The position numbers were made by a program, and so were the translations under genes. This document shows, one piece after another, positions 53,847-62,472 of a stretch of DNA of 64,000 bases; positions within the stretch are counted from its first letter, which is position 1, and each line of letters opens with the position of its first letter. Location of the stretch: positions 1 through 64,000 of the forward strand of contig LLKB01000001.1 in NCBI GenBank assembly GCA_001414325.1. Reading direction: 5' to 3'. The DNA comes from Butyribacter intestini (GTDB lineage: Bacteria; Bacillota; Clostridia; Lachnospirales; Lachnospiraceae). The notes under the pieces were generated by a model, which saw only the letters and a list, made by a program, of their open reading frames with translations, did no database searches and had not been told where the DNA came from.

Positions 53847-54623
53847 ATGAAGAAATGCAAACTTCTTTTATTTGATTTAGACGGAACTTTATTACAGAGT
53901 GACAAAACAATATCAACCAGAACATTATCAGCTCTAAAAAAATGCAGGGGAAATGATATATTGATAGGTGTTTCCACCTCCAGAAGTGAGCAAAACTCTT
54001 TGGTATTTTTAAATGAATTGATGCCCGATATTTTAATATCGAGTGGAGGTGCATTAGTAAAATACAAAACAGAATATATTTATAGGGCAGAATTTTCCGA
54101 AGAAGAAACGAATGTGATGATTGACATGGCAAGAAATATTTGTGGAAATGATTGCGAAATTACGATAGACACAATAGATGCACATTATTGGAATTATAAA
54201 ATAGATCCTAAGAAGTTAGATAAGAGTTGGGGAGATAGTATTTATACAGATTTTTCAGATTTTAACGAATGTTCATTAAAAATGTGTGTTGAGATATTTA
54301 ATCAAGATAAGGCAGATAAGCTGGCTCGAAGTCTCTCTGATTGTGATTGTATTCGTTTCTCTGATGGATTTTGGTACAAGTTTACAAAAAAGAATGTGAC
54401 GAAAGAAAACGCAATTATGAAGATTACGGAAGTATGTGGATTTAGTACAGATTCAATTATTGCATTTGGAGATGATTATGCAGATATCGGAATGCTTGAA
54501 TTATGTGGAACAGGTGTTGCAATGGGGAATGCGATTGATGAGGTAAAAGAGAGAGCGGATATTGTAATTGGTTCAAATGATGAAGAGGGAATTGCGGATT
54601 TTATTGAGAATGAAATATTATAG
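53847..54623 (+). CDS. HAD superfamily phosphatase, Cof type
   Basis: A 258-residue Cof-like hydrolase. Motif I is LLFDLDGTLLQS (nucleophile Asp near residue 9), motif II VSTSR, and motif IV IAFGDDYADIGMLELCGTGV. The large cap domain between motif II and III marks the IIB class that dephosphorylates sugar phosphates, flavin precursors or pyridoxal phosphate. The substrate is unknown. Directly upstream of the NUDIX-M24 locus. Confidence 0.85.
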   Translation: MKKCKLLLFDLDGTLLQSDKTISTRTLSALKKCRGNDILIGVSTSRSEQNSLVFLNELMPDILISSGGALVKYKTEYIYRAEFSEEETNVMIDMARNICGNDCEITIDTIDAHYWNYKIDPKKLDKSWGDSIYTDFSDFNECSLKMCVEIFNQDKADKLARSLSDCDCIRFSDGFWYKFTKKNVTKENAIMKITEVCGFSTDSIIAFGDDYADIGMLELCGTGVAMGNAIDEVKERADIVIGSNDEEGIADFIENEIL

Positions 54624-54644
54624 ATATGTACATGGAGAGGAAAT

Positions 54645-55763
54645 ATGGTGGAAGTAAGATTTTATGATACAGTTAATGACGAACTATTGAAATTTGCAGT
54701 AATTATTTCACAGAGTAACGGCAAGTGGGTATTTTGCAAGCATAAAGAAAGAGATACATATGAAGTGCCGGGAGGGCATAGAGAAACTGGAGAGGATATT
54801 TTGGAAACTGCTAAGAGAGAACTTCAGGAAGAAACAGGTGCCATACAGTTTGATATTAAGCCAATATGCGTTTATTCCGTCAAGGGTAAGAATAGTGTAA
54901 ATGAGACCGGTGAGGAAACATTTGGATTATTATGTTTTGCGGAAATAACGGAATTTTCAGGCCAGCTGGAAAGTGAGATAGAGAAGGTTGAGCTTATGGA
55001 TGAGTTGCCCCAAAACTGGACGTATCCGTTGATTCAGCCTAAATTGATTGAAAAGTATCTGCAGATAGAAAGGCAGTCTTACAGTCGGATACAGCTGGTA
55101 GCGAAACAGACTATAGAATACATTAAAAAAATTATCAAGCCGGGAATGAATTTACTTGAGATCCGAAAGTTTTGTGAGGAAAAACTGTTAGAGTTGGGTG
55201 CAGATTCGTTCTGGTATTGGGATGTTGGTGCATTTGTATTTGCAGGAGATGAAACAACTGTTTCTGTATCTGGTAAGTAGTATGTAACTTCGAATAGAGT
55301 TATAGGAAACAACGATATAATAACCATTGATTTAAGTCCGCAGATGGGGAATATCTGGGGAGATTATGCGAGAACTATTATTGTGGGAAATGGTAAGGTT
55401 GTAGAGGATATAGGGCTGATTGAAAATCCGGAATGGAAAAGCGGTCTGCAGATGGAAGAAAAATTACATATAGAATTATTGCGTTTTGCCACGAAGGAAA
55501 CAACCTTTGAGGAATTGTACTATCATATGAATAGGTACATCGTAGAAAATGGATTTGTGAATCTTGATTTTATGGGCAATCTGGGGCATTCCATTGTAAA
55601 AACCAAAGGTGATAGAGTTTACATTGAAAAAGGTAATATGACCAAACTTGCTGATGTAAAATATTTTACATTTGAACCGCACATAGCATTTCCAGATTCA
55701 AAGTATGGACATAAGAAAGAGAATATTTATTACTTTGACGAAAACGGGTTGATGGAACTTTAA
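54645..55763 (+). pseudogene. NUDIX-M24 peptidase fusion with an in-frame TAG
   Basis: Residues 1-140 are a NUDIX domain (YEVPGGHRETGEDILETAKR then ELQEETG). Residues 150 onward are an M24 creatinase/aminopeptidase-like domain (IKPGMNLLEIRKFCEEKLLE, DSFWYWDVGAFVFAGDETT). TAG at 55278-55280 stops the frame after VSVSGK; it then continues unchanged with NNDIITIDLSPQMGNIWGDY, ARTIIVG and LGHSI to 55763. Metal-binding Asp residues stand in DLS and GDYAR. The two parts would make a 372-residue protein, one base change from intact. A GTP/ATG restart at 55344 loses half the domain. Confidence 0.8.
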
Positions 55764-55783
55764 GATATAGATTGGATGAAAAA

Positions 55784-56470
55784 ATGATTAGAGAGGATGC
55801 TATAGAAAAGGATATTAAAAATGGTTATGTAAGTGTACTAAAAATAGATGGAACAATCGTAGCAACAGGTTGTTTTGTGGATGATCACATTACAAGAGTT
55901 TATGTCCTTCCGGAACACCAGAAAAAGGGATATGGCACTTTTATTATGAAAAATATTGAAGAACAGATTGGCGAAAAATTTGATAAGACATATCTGGATG
56001 CGTCACTTCCGGCGGCAGCCCTTTATGAAAAGCTCGGATTTGTGACTGTAATGCATGAGCGTTATCCTGTAGAAAATGGAGTGATACTTGCGTATGAGGT
56101 TATGGAAAAGGAACTTCATAAAATCTCGACAGATATAAATTATGATGGAAGAAAATTTATTCCCAAAATGAATTCTGAAAACGGTGAGGTTGGTGAACAG
56201 ACCAACTTTACATATCATCAGAATGGAAATCTATTGTGGGCTGAATATAGCGGTGGAGATATATTAAAAGGTTCGTTGATTGGATCGGTTTTATGTAATT
56301 GGGAACTTGATTTTGTGTATCACCACATGAATCAGAATATGCAAATAAAGACAGGTAAGTGCCATAGTGTGCCAACTGTACAAGAAAACGAGAAAATAGA
56401 ACTTTCTGAACAATGGCAATGGACAAGTGGAGATTATTCAAAAGGAGAGTCTTTGCTGGTAGAGGTGTAG
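55784..56470 (+). CDS. GNAT domain fused to an N-acetylglutamate-synthase-like domain
   Basis: A 228-residue protein. Residues 1-105 form a GNAT acetyltransferase core lacking its first strands: THITRVYVLPEHQKKGYGTF with the Q/RxxGxG/A acetyl-CoA loop. Residues 115-228 (INYDGRKFIPKMNSENGEVG, then LLWAEYSGGDILKGSLIG, and LSEQWQWTSGDYSKGES) match small stand-alone proteins annotated as N-acetylglutamate synthase-like, about 110 residues long. A TTG at 55772 is in frame, but ATG 55784 with GGATG upstream is preferred. Fusion appears genuine, function unknown. Confidence 0.65.
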   Translation: MIREDAIEKDIKNGYVSVLKIDGTIVATGCFVDDHITRVYVLPEHQKKGYGTFIMKNIEEQIGEKFDKTYLDASLPAAALYEKLGFVTVMHERYPVENGVILAYEVMEKELHKISTDINYDGRKFIPKMNSENGEVGEQTNFTYHQNGNLLWAEYSGGDILKGSLIGSVLCNWELDFVYHHMNQNMQIKTGKCHSVPTVQENEKIELSEQWQWTSGDYSKGESLLVEV

Positions 56471-56471
56471 G

Positions 56472-56939
56472 ATGGTAGAAAGATTTGAATGTAAAAGAGC
56501 AACAATGGAAGATATAGATGAATTGGTAAGAACAAGAATAATTGTCCTTCGTGCAGCAAATAAGTTGTCAGATGATGAGGATATGTCTGTTGTTGAGGAA
56601 GAATCATATGCCTATTATAGGCGTGCGTTGGAAAGCGGTGAGCATATTGCATATTTGGTGTATGATAACGGAAAGTTTATGGGAGCTGGTGGATTGAGTT
56701 TTTATCAGGTTATGCCGACCTACCATAATCCAACAGGTAAAAAGGCTTATATTATGAATATGTATACAGCATCGGAATATCGGAGACAGGGGATTGCATT
56801 TCATACATTGGATTTACTGGTAAATGATGCGAGGGAACAGGGCGTGTCGCAGATAGCCTTAGAGGCAACAGATATGGGGCGGCCATTGTATGAAAAATAT
56901 GGATTTGTAAAAATGGAAGATGAAATGGAGCTGGTATGA
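56472..56939 (+). CDS. GNAT family N-acetyltransferase
   Basis: A 155-residue acetyltransferase. The acetyl-CoA loop is in MYTASEYRRQGIAFHTLDLL; the fold ends with ALEATDMGRPLYEKYGFVKM. The start is ATG 56472, two bases after the preceding stop, so it is translated together with the upstream gene. The substrate is not predictable. Confidence 0.85.
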   Translation: MVERFECKRATMEDIDELVRTRIIVLRAANKLSDDEDMSVVEEESYAYYRRALESGEHIAYLVYDNGKFMGAGGLSFYQVMPTYHNPTGKKAYIMNMYTASEYRRQGIAFHTLDLLVNDAREQGVSQIALEATDMGRPLYEKYGFVKMEDEMELV

Positions 56940-56945
56940 TGCATA

Positions 56946-57258
56946 AAGTAACAGACCTGAAGAAAGTGCCTCATCACTTCCTGCCCGTGGAAAAGGAACA
57001 AGATTCCCAGAGTACACAGCTCCCGGCAACCTGATTCATCTGACTGCAATGACTCCAGCTAAACCTTCCGAGGATGCCAGACCAACTTACAATGAAGATG
57101 ATTATGAAAGTGCAGGCTCACCTGTCGCATTAACTTTTGAATATGGATTGGTAAATGATTTCCTTTCGGAATGGTGTGAAATAAAAACGAAATTAAATAA
57201 CGGAGAGATTTCTCCAAATGAATATTTTGAATGGAAAATTACATGGCCTCAGGCATAA
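56946..57258 (+). pseudogene. Remnant of an unrecognised conserved protein
   Basis: An open frame without a proper start reads GTRFPEYTAPGNLIHLTAMT, then ARPTYNEDDYESAGSPVALT, FEYGLVNDFLSEWCEIKTKL and ends WKITWPQA. The protein-like text begins before the first ATG (57049), so the 5' part seems lost or frame-shifted; another frame from 56939 gives MHKVTDLKKVPHHFLPVEKE before a stop. I do not recognise the family. It precedes the FRG gene by 16 bases. Confidence 0.5.
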
Positions 57259-57274
57259 GAAAGGAGATTTAACT

Positions 57275-58135
57275 ATGCTCTACAAAGTACTAAATTTTGA
57301 GAAAAAAACGCCTTCAAACATTACTTTTGAACCGATAATATTATCATGTGGTGAATCAATTAACATCTACACTATCGAAACTGTTCATGACTTAACACAA
57401 TTTATTGGCTATGGCAAGTATATGAATAATTTGGAACACAATGTATTCTTACGTGGACAAACAGACCTTTTCAATGGTTCGCTCACACCTTCCTTATACA
57501 GAGGTCGCACACGTTTTGATTCAATCACCGCAAGCTATAACCAAAAGATGAATTTCATTCAAAGAAACATTAAATCTTTTAAACAATATGATCGCAAAAT
57601 TTTAGAACCTCTACTACAGCATTACGGAATCAAAACATCTCATATTGACGTAGTGGATAATGTTTGGGTTGCCCTATGGTTTGCACTTCACCAAGCTAAA
57701 TCTGAAGTAATAAATTCTCATGAGTATGTTTATTTTTACAAAACCCCAAATGAGTACTCATATATTCTTCTTGTAGCCACAGACGCAATAACTGTTTCTG
57801 AATACAAAGGAGTATACGAAGGCAAAAAGTCGCGTTTAGTTGATTTAAGAAAATCTCTTCCATCATATTTCTTACGACCTCATGCACAACATGCATATAT
57901 GCTTCGTAAAACCAATACATATCCCATTGATTATAGTGATCTTATAATTGGCATTGCGAAAATACCTTCAAAATTAGGATTTAAATGGCTTGGTACAAAT
58001 GAATTTCTAACAGTTAGTAGTCTATTCCCTGCAGCCTATTTTGATTCTGGCTACAAAATACTGTTAAAAGAATATCCAGAAGAAAATCCCAGTATCGTTC
58101 GTCAATTTGGATCAATCCAAATATTGACTGACTAA
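57275..58135 (+). CDS. FRG domain protein
   Basis: A 286-residue protein. The FRG block is clear: VFLRGQTDLFNGSLTPSLYR, then LEPLLQHYGIKTSHIDVVDN and VWVALWFALHQA. FRG domains (named from F/YxxRGQ) occur in phage, plasmid and putative defence loci, with an unknown biochemical role. GAAAGGAG before ATG 57275 sets the start; the frame is open from 57218. Followed by a terminator. Codon use and context suggest acquisition. Confidence 0.75.
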   Translation: MLYKVLNFEKKTPSNITFEPIILSCGESINIYTIETVHDLTQFIGYGKYMNNLEHNVFLRGQTDLFNGSLTPSLYRGRTRFDSITASYNQKMNFIQRNIKSFKQYDRKILEPLLQHYGIKTSHIDVVDNVWVALWFALHQAKSEVINSHEYVYFYKTPNEYSYILLVATDAITVSEYKGVYEGKKSRLVDLRKSLPSYFLRPHAQHAYMLRKTNTYPIDYSDLIIGIAKIPSKLGFKWLGTNEFLTVSSLFPAAYFDSGYKILLKEYPEENPSIVRQFGSIQILTD

Positions 58136-58149
58136 TCTAATAATTACTG

Positions 58150-58363
58150 TTTAGTACCAAAATAGTACCACAAGGCAAAAATCAAGCTCGCAAATGCCAA
58201 TTTTACTAGGCTTTGCGAGCTTTTAAAAATTATTCAAACTCGTCCCGGGGGTTTAGTCATCCCGTAATATTCTTTCGTATTTTGCGGTAAATGTTCTGAT
58301 TTTTGTTGCATATTCCTGCTGTTACACACTATTTTGCAGATTTTTAGTAGCAAAATAGTAGCA
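58150..58363. repeat. Two 21-bp direct repeats flanking the FRG terminator
   Basis: Positions 58150-58170 and 58343-58363 share TTTAGTA, CAAAATAGTA and final CA, differing at two positions (C or G). Each unit itself contains two AGTASCA words. It may be recombinase binding DNA of a lost integrative element. No gene in 58136-58480. Confidence 0.5.
58184..58225 (+). terminator. Terminator of the FRG gene
   Basis: AAGCTCGCAAA (58184-58194) pairs with TTTGCGAGCTT (58212-58222), followed by TTT. Confidence 0.88.
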
Positions 58364-58486
58364 ATTTCTGCTACTGGCTATTCGATATGATCTACTTGTT
58401 TTACTATTCACGACGAGTTGTATCTGGTCATGAACAGACAACACGCAAAATGATAAATCACACCATTTGATTCAGGATGAATGACT

Positions 58487-58867
58487 ATGAGCAATGTGCA
58501 TAAAAACCAAACAATCAGTTTTCGCCCATCACCATATGAGCGCAAAGAAATCGAAGCCCGTATCAAAGCAAGCGGACTTCCTAAGAAAATCTTTTATACA
58601 AGAAGCTGCTTATACGACCGTATCTGTGTTGTCGGGAAAAAGGAGACGATCCTTCCTTTAGTTGATGAAGTCGAATTACTGTACCAGCGACTTCTTGATC
58701 TGGAGCAAAACATCTTCTCTTTCGACAGTCAGGAGATTATACCCAAAGACGTCGCTTTATTTCAAGATGAGATCAACGAATTGCAGGAAGATTTCACAGC
58801 TATGCTAAAAGCACTTATTACACTGTTAGATGGCGCAAAATATCTCTGGGAATCCAAAGAAATGTAA
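58487..58867 (+). CDS. MobC-like mobilization protein, orphan
   Basis: A 126-residue protein: TISFRPSPYERKEIEARIKA followed by SGLPKKIFYTRSCLYDRICV, the ribbon-helix-helix pattern of MobC relaxosome proteins, then an acidic C-terminal helix. No relaxase gene is nearby, so it is a leftover of a mobilizable element. ATG 58481 is two codons upstream. No obvious ribosome site besides AGGATGA. Confidence 0.65.
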   Translation: MSNVHKNQTISFRPSPYERKEIEARIKASGLPKKIFYTRSCLYDRICVVGKKETILPLVDEVELLYQRLLDLEQNIFSFDSQEIIPKDVALFQDEINELQEDFTAMLKALITLLDGAKYLWESKEM

Positions 58868-59065
58868 TGTTCCATCTCCCCTTGCATTTTGGAATTGTGC
58901 AGATCGTGCGGATTTTAAAAGTATAATTGAAAAAAGCGATACGATATGTTAGAATTTTATTGGATGCCACCATAACGGTAGGCGGTTGGCCCTCTCCGGA
59001 GGGACTGTGACCCTCCGATTACATAGAAACCCATTTGGGAATCTGACGAAAGGAGGGCTGAGCCA

Positions 59066-59149
59066 ATGAGTATTATTGATTTTATCGCAGTGGTAAGCTT
59101 TGGATTAGGATATTCCCTTGGTAAGGATACTGATAAGACACAGAAATAG
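59066..59149 (+). CDS. 27-residue hydrophobic peptide, type I toxin-like
   Basis: ATG 59066 follows AAAGGAGGG (59049-59057) and encodes MSIIDFIAVVSFGLGYSLGK followed by DTDKTQK. One membrane helix with a charged tail is the pattern of holin-like or Fst/TxpA-class type I toxins. It lies in a self-complementary locus that could give an antisense RNA. Function is inferred from form only. Confidence 0.6.
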   Translation: MSIIDFIAVVSFGLGYSLGKDTDKTQK

Positions 59150-59182
59150 CCGCCCCGGTCTGGTAAACTGAGCGGCTATTTT
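59142..59182 (+). terminator. Terminator of the small-peptide gene
   Basis: ATAGCCGC (59146-59153) pairs with GCGGCTAT (59172-59179), followed by TTT. The stem overlaps the stop codon of the peptide. Confidence 0.8.
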
Positions 59183-59222
59183 CACTTATAATTTACTGGG
59201 CCAACCGTCTATCGGTGGCATC

Positions 59223-59976
59223 TTTTCTACTAATAATATAACACGATTGTTTCATGATTTCAAGAAAAACCTTTTCCTTTCCCCTTATCTCCATTATTAA
59301 AATATGCAATTATCCAGTTTCTTATACCTTCGCCGGATAATTATAACCTTCATTCATTGTACTCATCTTTCGTGATCGCACCAATTTCTAACGGGTTCCT
59401 TCTCATTACATTTTATAAAATTGTTCTGCTGCCCCACTCAAATCATTTATTTATGCCACTTTTAAGTTATTAAAAAGCCCCCCCCACAATATTTCTACTA
59501 TTTCAGATTGCTAGTATTATAAACAATAAAATTCTCTTTTAGCATAAGAACATGCATGATAAAAAGCATTTAAAGATTTCTTAGTTATTCCAGATAAAAA
59601 ATGCTGATACAGGAATCTTATTGAATGAACTGATTCCAAAGCCAATATTGAAAGTACCAGTAAAAACAGTGTATCTGCGGTAGGTGCAGAAAAAGTTTTA
59701 AAATAAATAAAAAAATCCATATAAAATATGGGAAACTATATCTTGTGACTGTGGATAAAGGCATGAAATCAATGTGGAAATGTTGAAATAGAAAAATATT
59801 GTAAAAAAATGAGATATTGTAGATGATTACAAAAATTTATTCTTCACTGCTGATAGAGAATGGTATAGGCTTGCTGAAATAAAGAATACATGGTAATATT
59901 ATAAAGAATAATTCAGTAAAAAATGTTATTCAATACAATTATAAGAACAGTATTTGAACATCAGAAGAGGTAGAAA
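59223..59976. other. Decayed AT-rich stretch
   Basis: No intact gene. Contains an N-terminal transposase fragment on the minus strand (59517-59720) and, at about 59813-59897 on the plus strand, a short frame reading DYKNLFFTADREWYRLAEIK that looks like the last codons of a lost protein. A poly-C run follows 59473. Confidence 0.5.
59517..59720 (-). pseudogene. N-terminal fragment of a transposase
   Basis: A 67-codon frame: TLFLLVLSILALESVHSIRF, then LYQHFLSGITKKSLNAFYHA and CSYAKREF. It resembles the start of IS4-like DDE transposases of Clostridia. The catalytic domain is missing. Family placement rests on memory of similar proteins and should be treated as tentative. Confidence 0.45.
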
Positions 59977-60741
59977 ATGAAATACGAAGATATGAACTTT
60001 AAAGTACCTGTAGAGTCAGAATCATATAAAGAAGATAGTGAATTTGTTATTGAACAGATAACACAAATTTTGGATAGGCAGAGACAAAAGGGAGATAATC
60101 GAATTGTTATTAACACAAATCTTAGAATGGGATTGCCATTAGAAAATATAAACAAAATTGCAGGCCCAATGATTGAAGCATGGGCGGGGGAAGTATTTGC
60201 AGGTATTCGTGATGATATGAATAATCCATTTCAGCTTATAAATGTTGAGGCACAAGAACGTTTAGGAATGGCAGATATCATATTGCAGTTCAAGAAATGT
60301 AATAGAGTTATTACTGGAAATGTTGATGTTAAGGCTACAGCAGATGATATTCCTAATAGCGGAAAGGGACCTAATATTACAAGTTTTAGTAGAATTAGAA
60401 CTGCATATGTAAAAGATCCAGATTTTATGTTTGTAATTCTTTCAATTAAACATAAAGTATATGTTCAAAGAAACGAAAAAACAAAATTAATGGATGGAAT
60501 CATGGAAATTGTTGATTATAACGCATATGATTTGAAATTTATTAGTGATGCAGATATTAACTATAATCCAGCATTAGGAACTGGACAAATACAGATAAAA
60601 GATATCCATTATATTACATATCAATACAGAACAACATGGGAAATGTGTCAATTGTTGGATAGTAAATATTTACATAGTTCAAAAAGAACTATAGAAGATT
60701 TTTATAATGAGGCAAAGAAAAATAAATGGATAAAAGAATAG
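59977..60741 (+). CDS. Putative type II restriction endonuclease
   Basis: A 254-residue protein overlapping the methyltransferase gene by 16 bases. The segment LGMADIILQFKKCNRVITGN followed by VDVKATADD fits a PD-(D/E)xK nuclease core (acidic residue in MADI, then DVK). No named domain is evident. Its tight pairing with a DNA methyltransferase is the main reason for the call. The specificity cannot be read. Start ATG 59977 after AGAGGTAGAAA. Confidence 0.7.
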   Translation: MKYEDMNFKVPVESESYKEDSEFVIEQITQILDRQRQKGDNRIVINTNLRMGLPLENINKIAGPMIEAWAGEVFAGIRDDMNNPFQLINVEAQERLGMADIILQFKKCNRVITGNVDVKATADDIPNSGKGPNITSFSRIRTAYVKDPDFMFVILSIKHKVYVQRNEKTKLMDGIMEIVDYNAYDLKFISDADINYNPALGTGQIQIKDIHYITYQYRTTWEMCQLLDSKYLHSSKRTIEDFYNEAKKNKWIKE

Positions 60742-61667
60742 AAGCAATCTGTGGAGATGCCATTGCAGAACTCCAGAAAATGGAAAATGAGTCTGTAAAT
60801 CTTATAGTAACAGATCCTCCGTATAATTTAAATAAAGATTATGGAACTAGCCAGGATAAACTAAAGTTTGAAGATTATCTTGAGTTTAGTCGCCTTTGGC
60901 TAAAAGAGGCGAAGAGGGTTTTAAAGCCTGATGGTACAATATATATATTCATGGGAATGAAATATATTTCTTATATATATATTATCTTGGAACAAGAATT
61001 GGGCATGACATTTAATAGCTGGATTACATGGTATTATACACAAGGAATTGGTAAAACAAAGGGGTTTAGTCCGAGACATGATGATATTTTAATGTTTACA
61101 AAAAATGCAAAAAAGTTTGTATTTGATTTAGATGCAATACGAGTTCCGCAAAAATATTATCGATCGGTAAATAATATGCGAGGTGCGAATCCTGGAAATG
61201 TTTGGGAATTTTCTCATATGCATTATTGTAACAAAAATCGAAAAAAACATCCTACACAGAAGCCAGAAGGATTGTATGAACGAATGATATTGGCTTCAAG
61301 TAAAGAAAATGATGTAGTTGTGGATCCTTTTGTCGGTTCAGGGACATGTTTAAGAGTATGTCAGCAGACGAATCGTAGGGGTGTTGGCATAGATATAAAT
61401 CCAGAATATATAGAGATGACGGAAGAACGCCTACTTGAAGAGTTTAAAGGATTTGATAGTATTGATGAGAAAATGAAAAGATGTCCAAATGATTTAAATG
61501 ATGCAAATGTTAGAATAGAGTATATTGAAAATCATATACAATTGTTTTTGAAAAATCATCCGGATGCTATTACTGAGTTTTTAGAGGAAGTAAAGCAAAA
61601 ATATTTAACAAAAATGATTGAAACTGGTCAAATATGGATTTTTGATCAATATGGTGTAGCTATATAA
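60726..61667 (+). CDS. DNA methyltransferase (N6-adenine or N4-cytosine, beta class)
   Basis: A 313-residue enzyme. The catalytic motif IV comes first (VTDPPYNLNKDYG, near residue 31) and the SAM-binding motif I last (VVDPFVGSGTCLRVCQQTNR, near 198), the beta-class order. HPTQKPEGLYERMI (motif X region) lies between. The DPPY motif is usual for N6-adenine methylation. The C-terminal 80 residues are an extra helical part. With the upstream gene it forms a type II restriction-modification pair. Confidence 0.9.
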   Translation: MDKRIEAICGDAIAELQKMENESVNLIVTDPPYNLNKDYGTSQDKLKFEDYLEFSRLWLKEAKRVLKPDGTIYIFMGMKYISYIYIILEQELGMTFNSWITWYYTQGIGKTKGFSPRHDDILMFTKNAKKFVFDLDAIRVPQKYYRSVNNMRGANPGNVWEFSHMHYCNKNRKKHPTQKPEGLYERMILASSKENDVVVDPFVGSGTCLRVCQQTNRRGVGIDINPEYIEMTEERLLEEFKGFDSIDEKMKRCPNDLNDANVRIEYIENHIQLFLKNHPDAITEFLEEVKQKYLTKMIETGQIWIFDQYGVAI

Positions 61668-61695
61668 TAGTAAAGTTGCGAAAGGAGGCAATTAA

Positions 61696-62004
61696 ATGAT
61701 TAGAATACTAAATTTACTTGTATTAATTCTAAATACTTTTGTATTAATAGCAGGACAATTTCCAAATGATGTTACAGATACACAAGAATACAGAAATCTT
61801 GTGTATATACTTATTATTGCACTTATCTTATTGATTCTAACTGATATTTTTCAGGGTATTTCTGAATTCATACTCTCATTTACACGCTATGAAGAAAACA
61901 AAACCTTGATTTCTTCTGCAGTAGGTATTTTTCTAGCCCTTATTACTTCATATATTCTATTCAATCTGCCAATGATACAGACCATATTGAATGCAATAAA
62001 ATAA
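61696..62004 (+). CDS. Small three-helix membrane protein
   Basis: A 102-residue protein with hydrophobic helices at about 4-21, 35-55 and 72-95; the loop FTRYEENKTL separates the last two. AAAGGAGG precedes ATG 61696, 28 bases after the methyltransferase, so it may be read with the restriction-modification genes. Not recognised. Confidence 0.65.
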   Translation: MIRILNLLVLILNTFVLIAGQFPNDVTDTQEYRNLVYILIIALILLILTDIFQGISEFILSFTRYEENKTLISSAVGIFLALITSYILFNLPMIQTILNAIK

Positions 62005-62038
62005 TTCCATATATGAATTTCATAAAAAAATCAGTTTA

Positions 62039-62416
62039 ATGAATGGAATAAATAGGATGCGTAGACAAGATTTTCTAAACAATTTTTGGGGATACTACTT
62101 AATGCTTGAGAAAAAATTAATGACTACATTTAATTATGTAGAGTTATCTACTTCAAATTTTTCTACATTTTCAAATGAATATGCCTTATTAATACAAAGT
62201 ATTGGTGCAGAATTAGACTCTTTCTTTAAGCTATACTGCTCATTTGATTTCAATGAAAGAAAAAACATTTCTCACTATGCTAATGTAATATTAGATAATG
62301 AACCTGATATTGTTAATATTGAGCTTAATATCTTATCAAAACAGCTTTCAATTAAGCCATTTGAATCATGGTCGCTGAATCATCGTAAGCGCAAAAAACT
62401 CAGGCGTACATTATAA
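62039..62416 (+). pseudogene. Gene truncated by the IS66 insertion
   Basis: 115 native codons (to 62384) encode a helical, soluble protein with LNNFWGYYLMLEKKLMTTFN and IGAELDSFFKLYCSFDFNER, somewhat HEPN-like in helix pattern but without an Rx4-6H motif. The last ten codons (RKRKKLRRTL) come from the insertion-sequence end. The rest of the gene should lie beyond the other end of the IS, outside the window. Not recognised. Confidence 0.7.
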
Positions 62417-62417
62417 A

Positions 62418-62465
62418 ATAACTTAGCATAAATATTATTTTACTCTTTATGCTAAGTTATTTTTT
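62418..62465. terminator. Hairpin at the IS66 end
   Basis: ATAACTTAGCATAAA (62418-62432) pairs perfectly with TTTATGCTAAGTTAT (62446-62460), followed by T-rich DNA. It can stop transcription in both directions across the IS end. Confidence 0.8.
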
Positions 62466-62472
62466 TCTTTAT

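Larger units (their letters stand above)
58963..59222. repeat. Inverted repeat enclosing a small-peptide locus
   Basis: Left arm 58963-58992 and right arm 59198-59222 pair over GATGCCACC with GGTGGCATC and over CGGTTGGCCC with GGGCCAACCG, separated by unpaired middle bases. The 205 bases between carry a hairpin CCCTC/GAGGG, a strong RBS, a 27-codon frame and its terminator. Confidence 0.7.
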
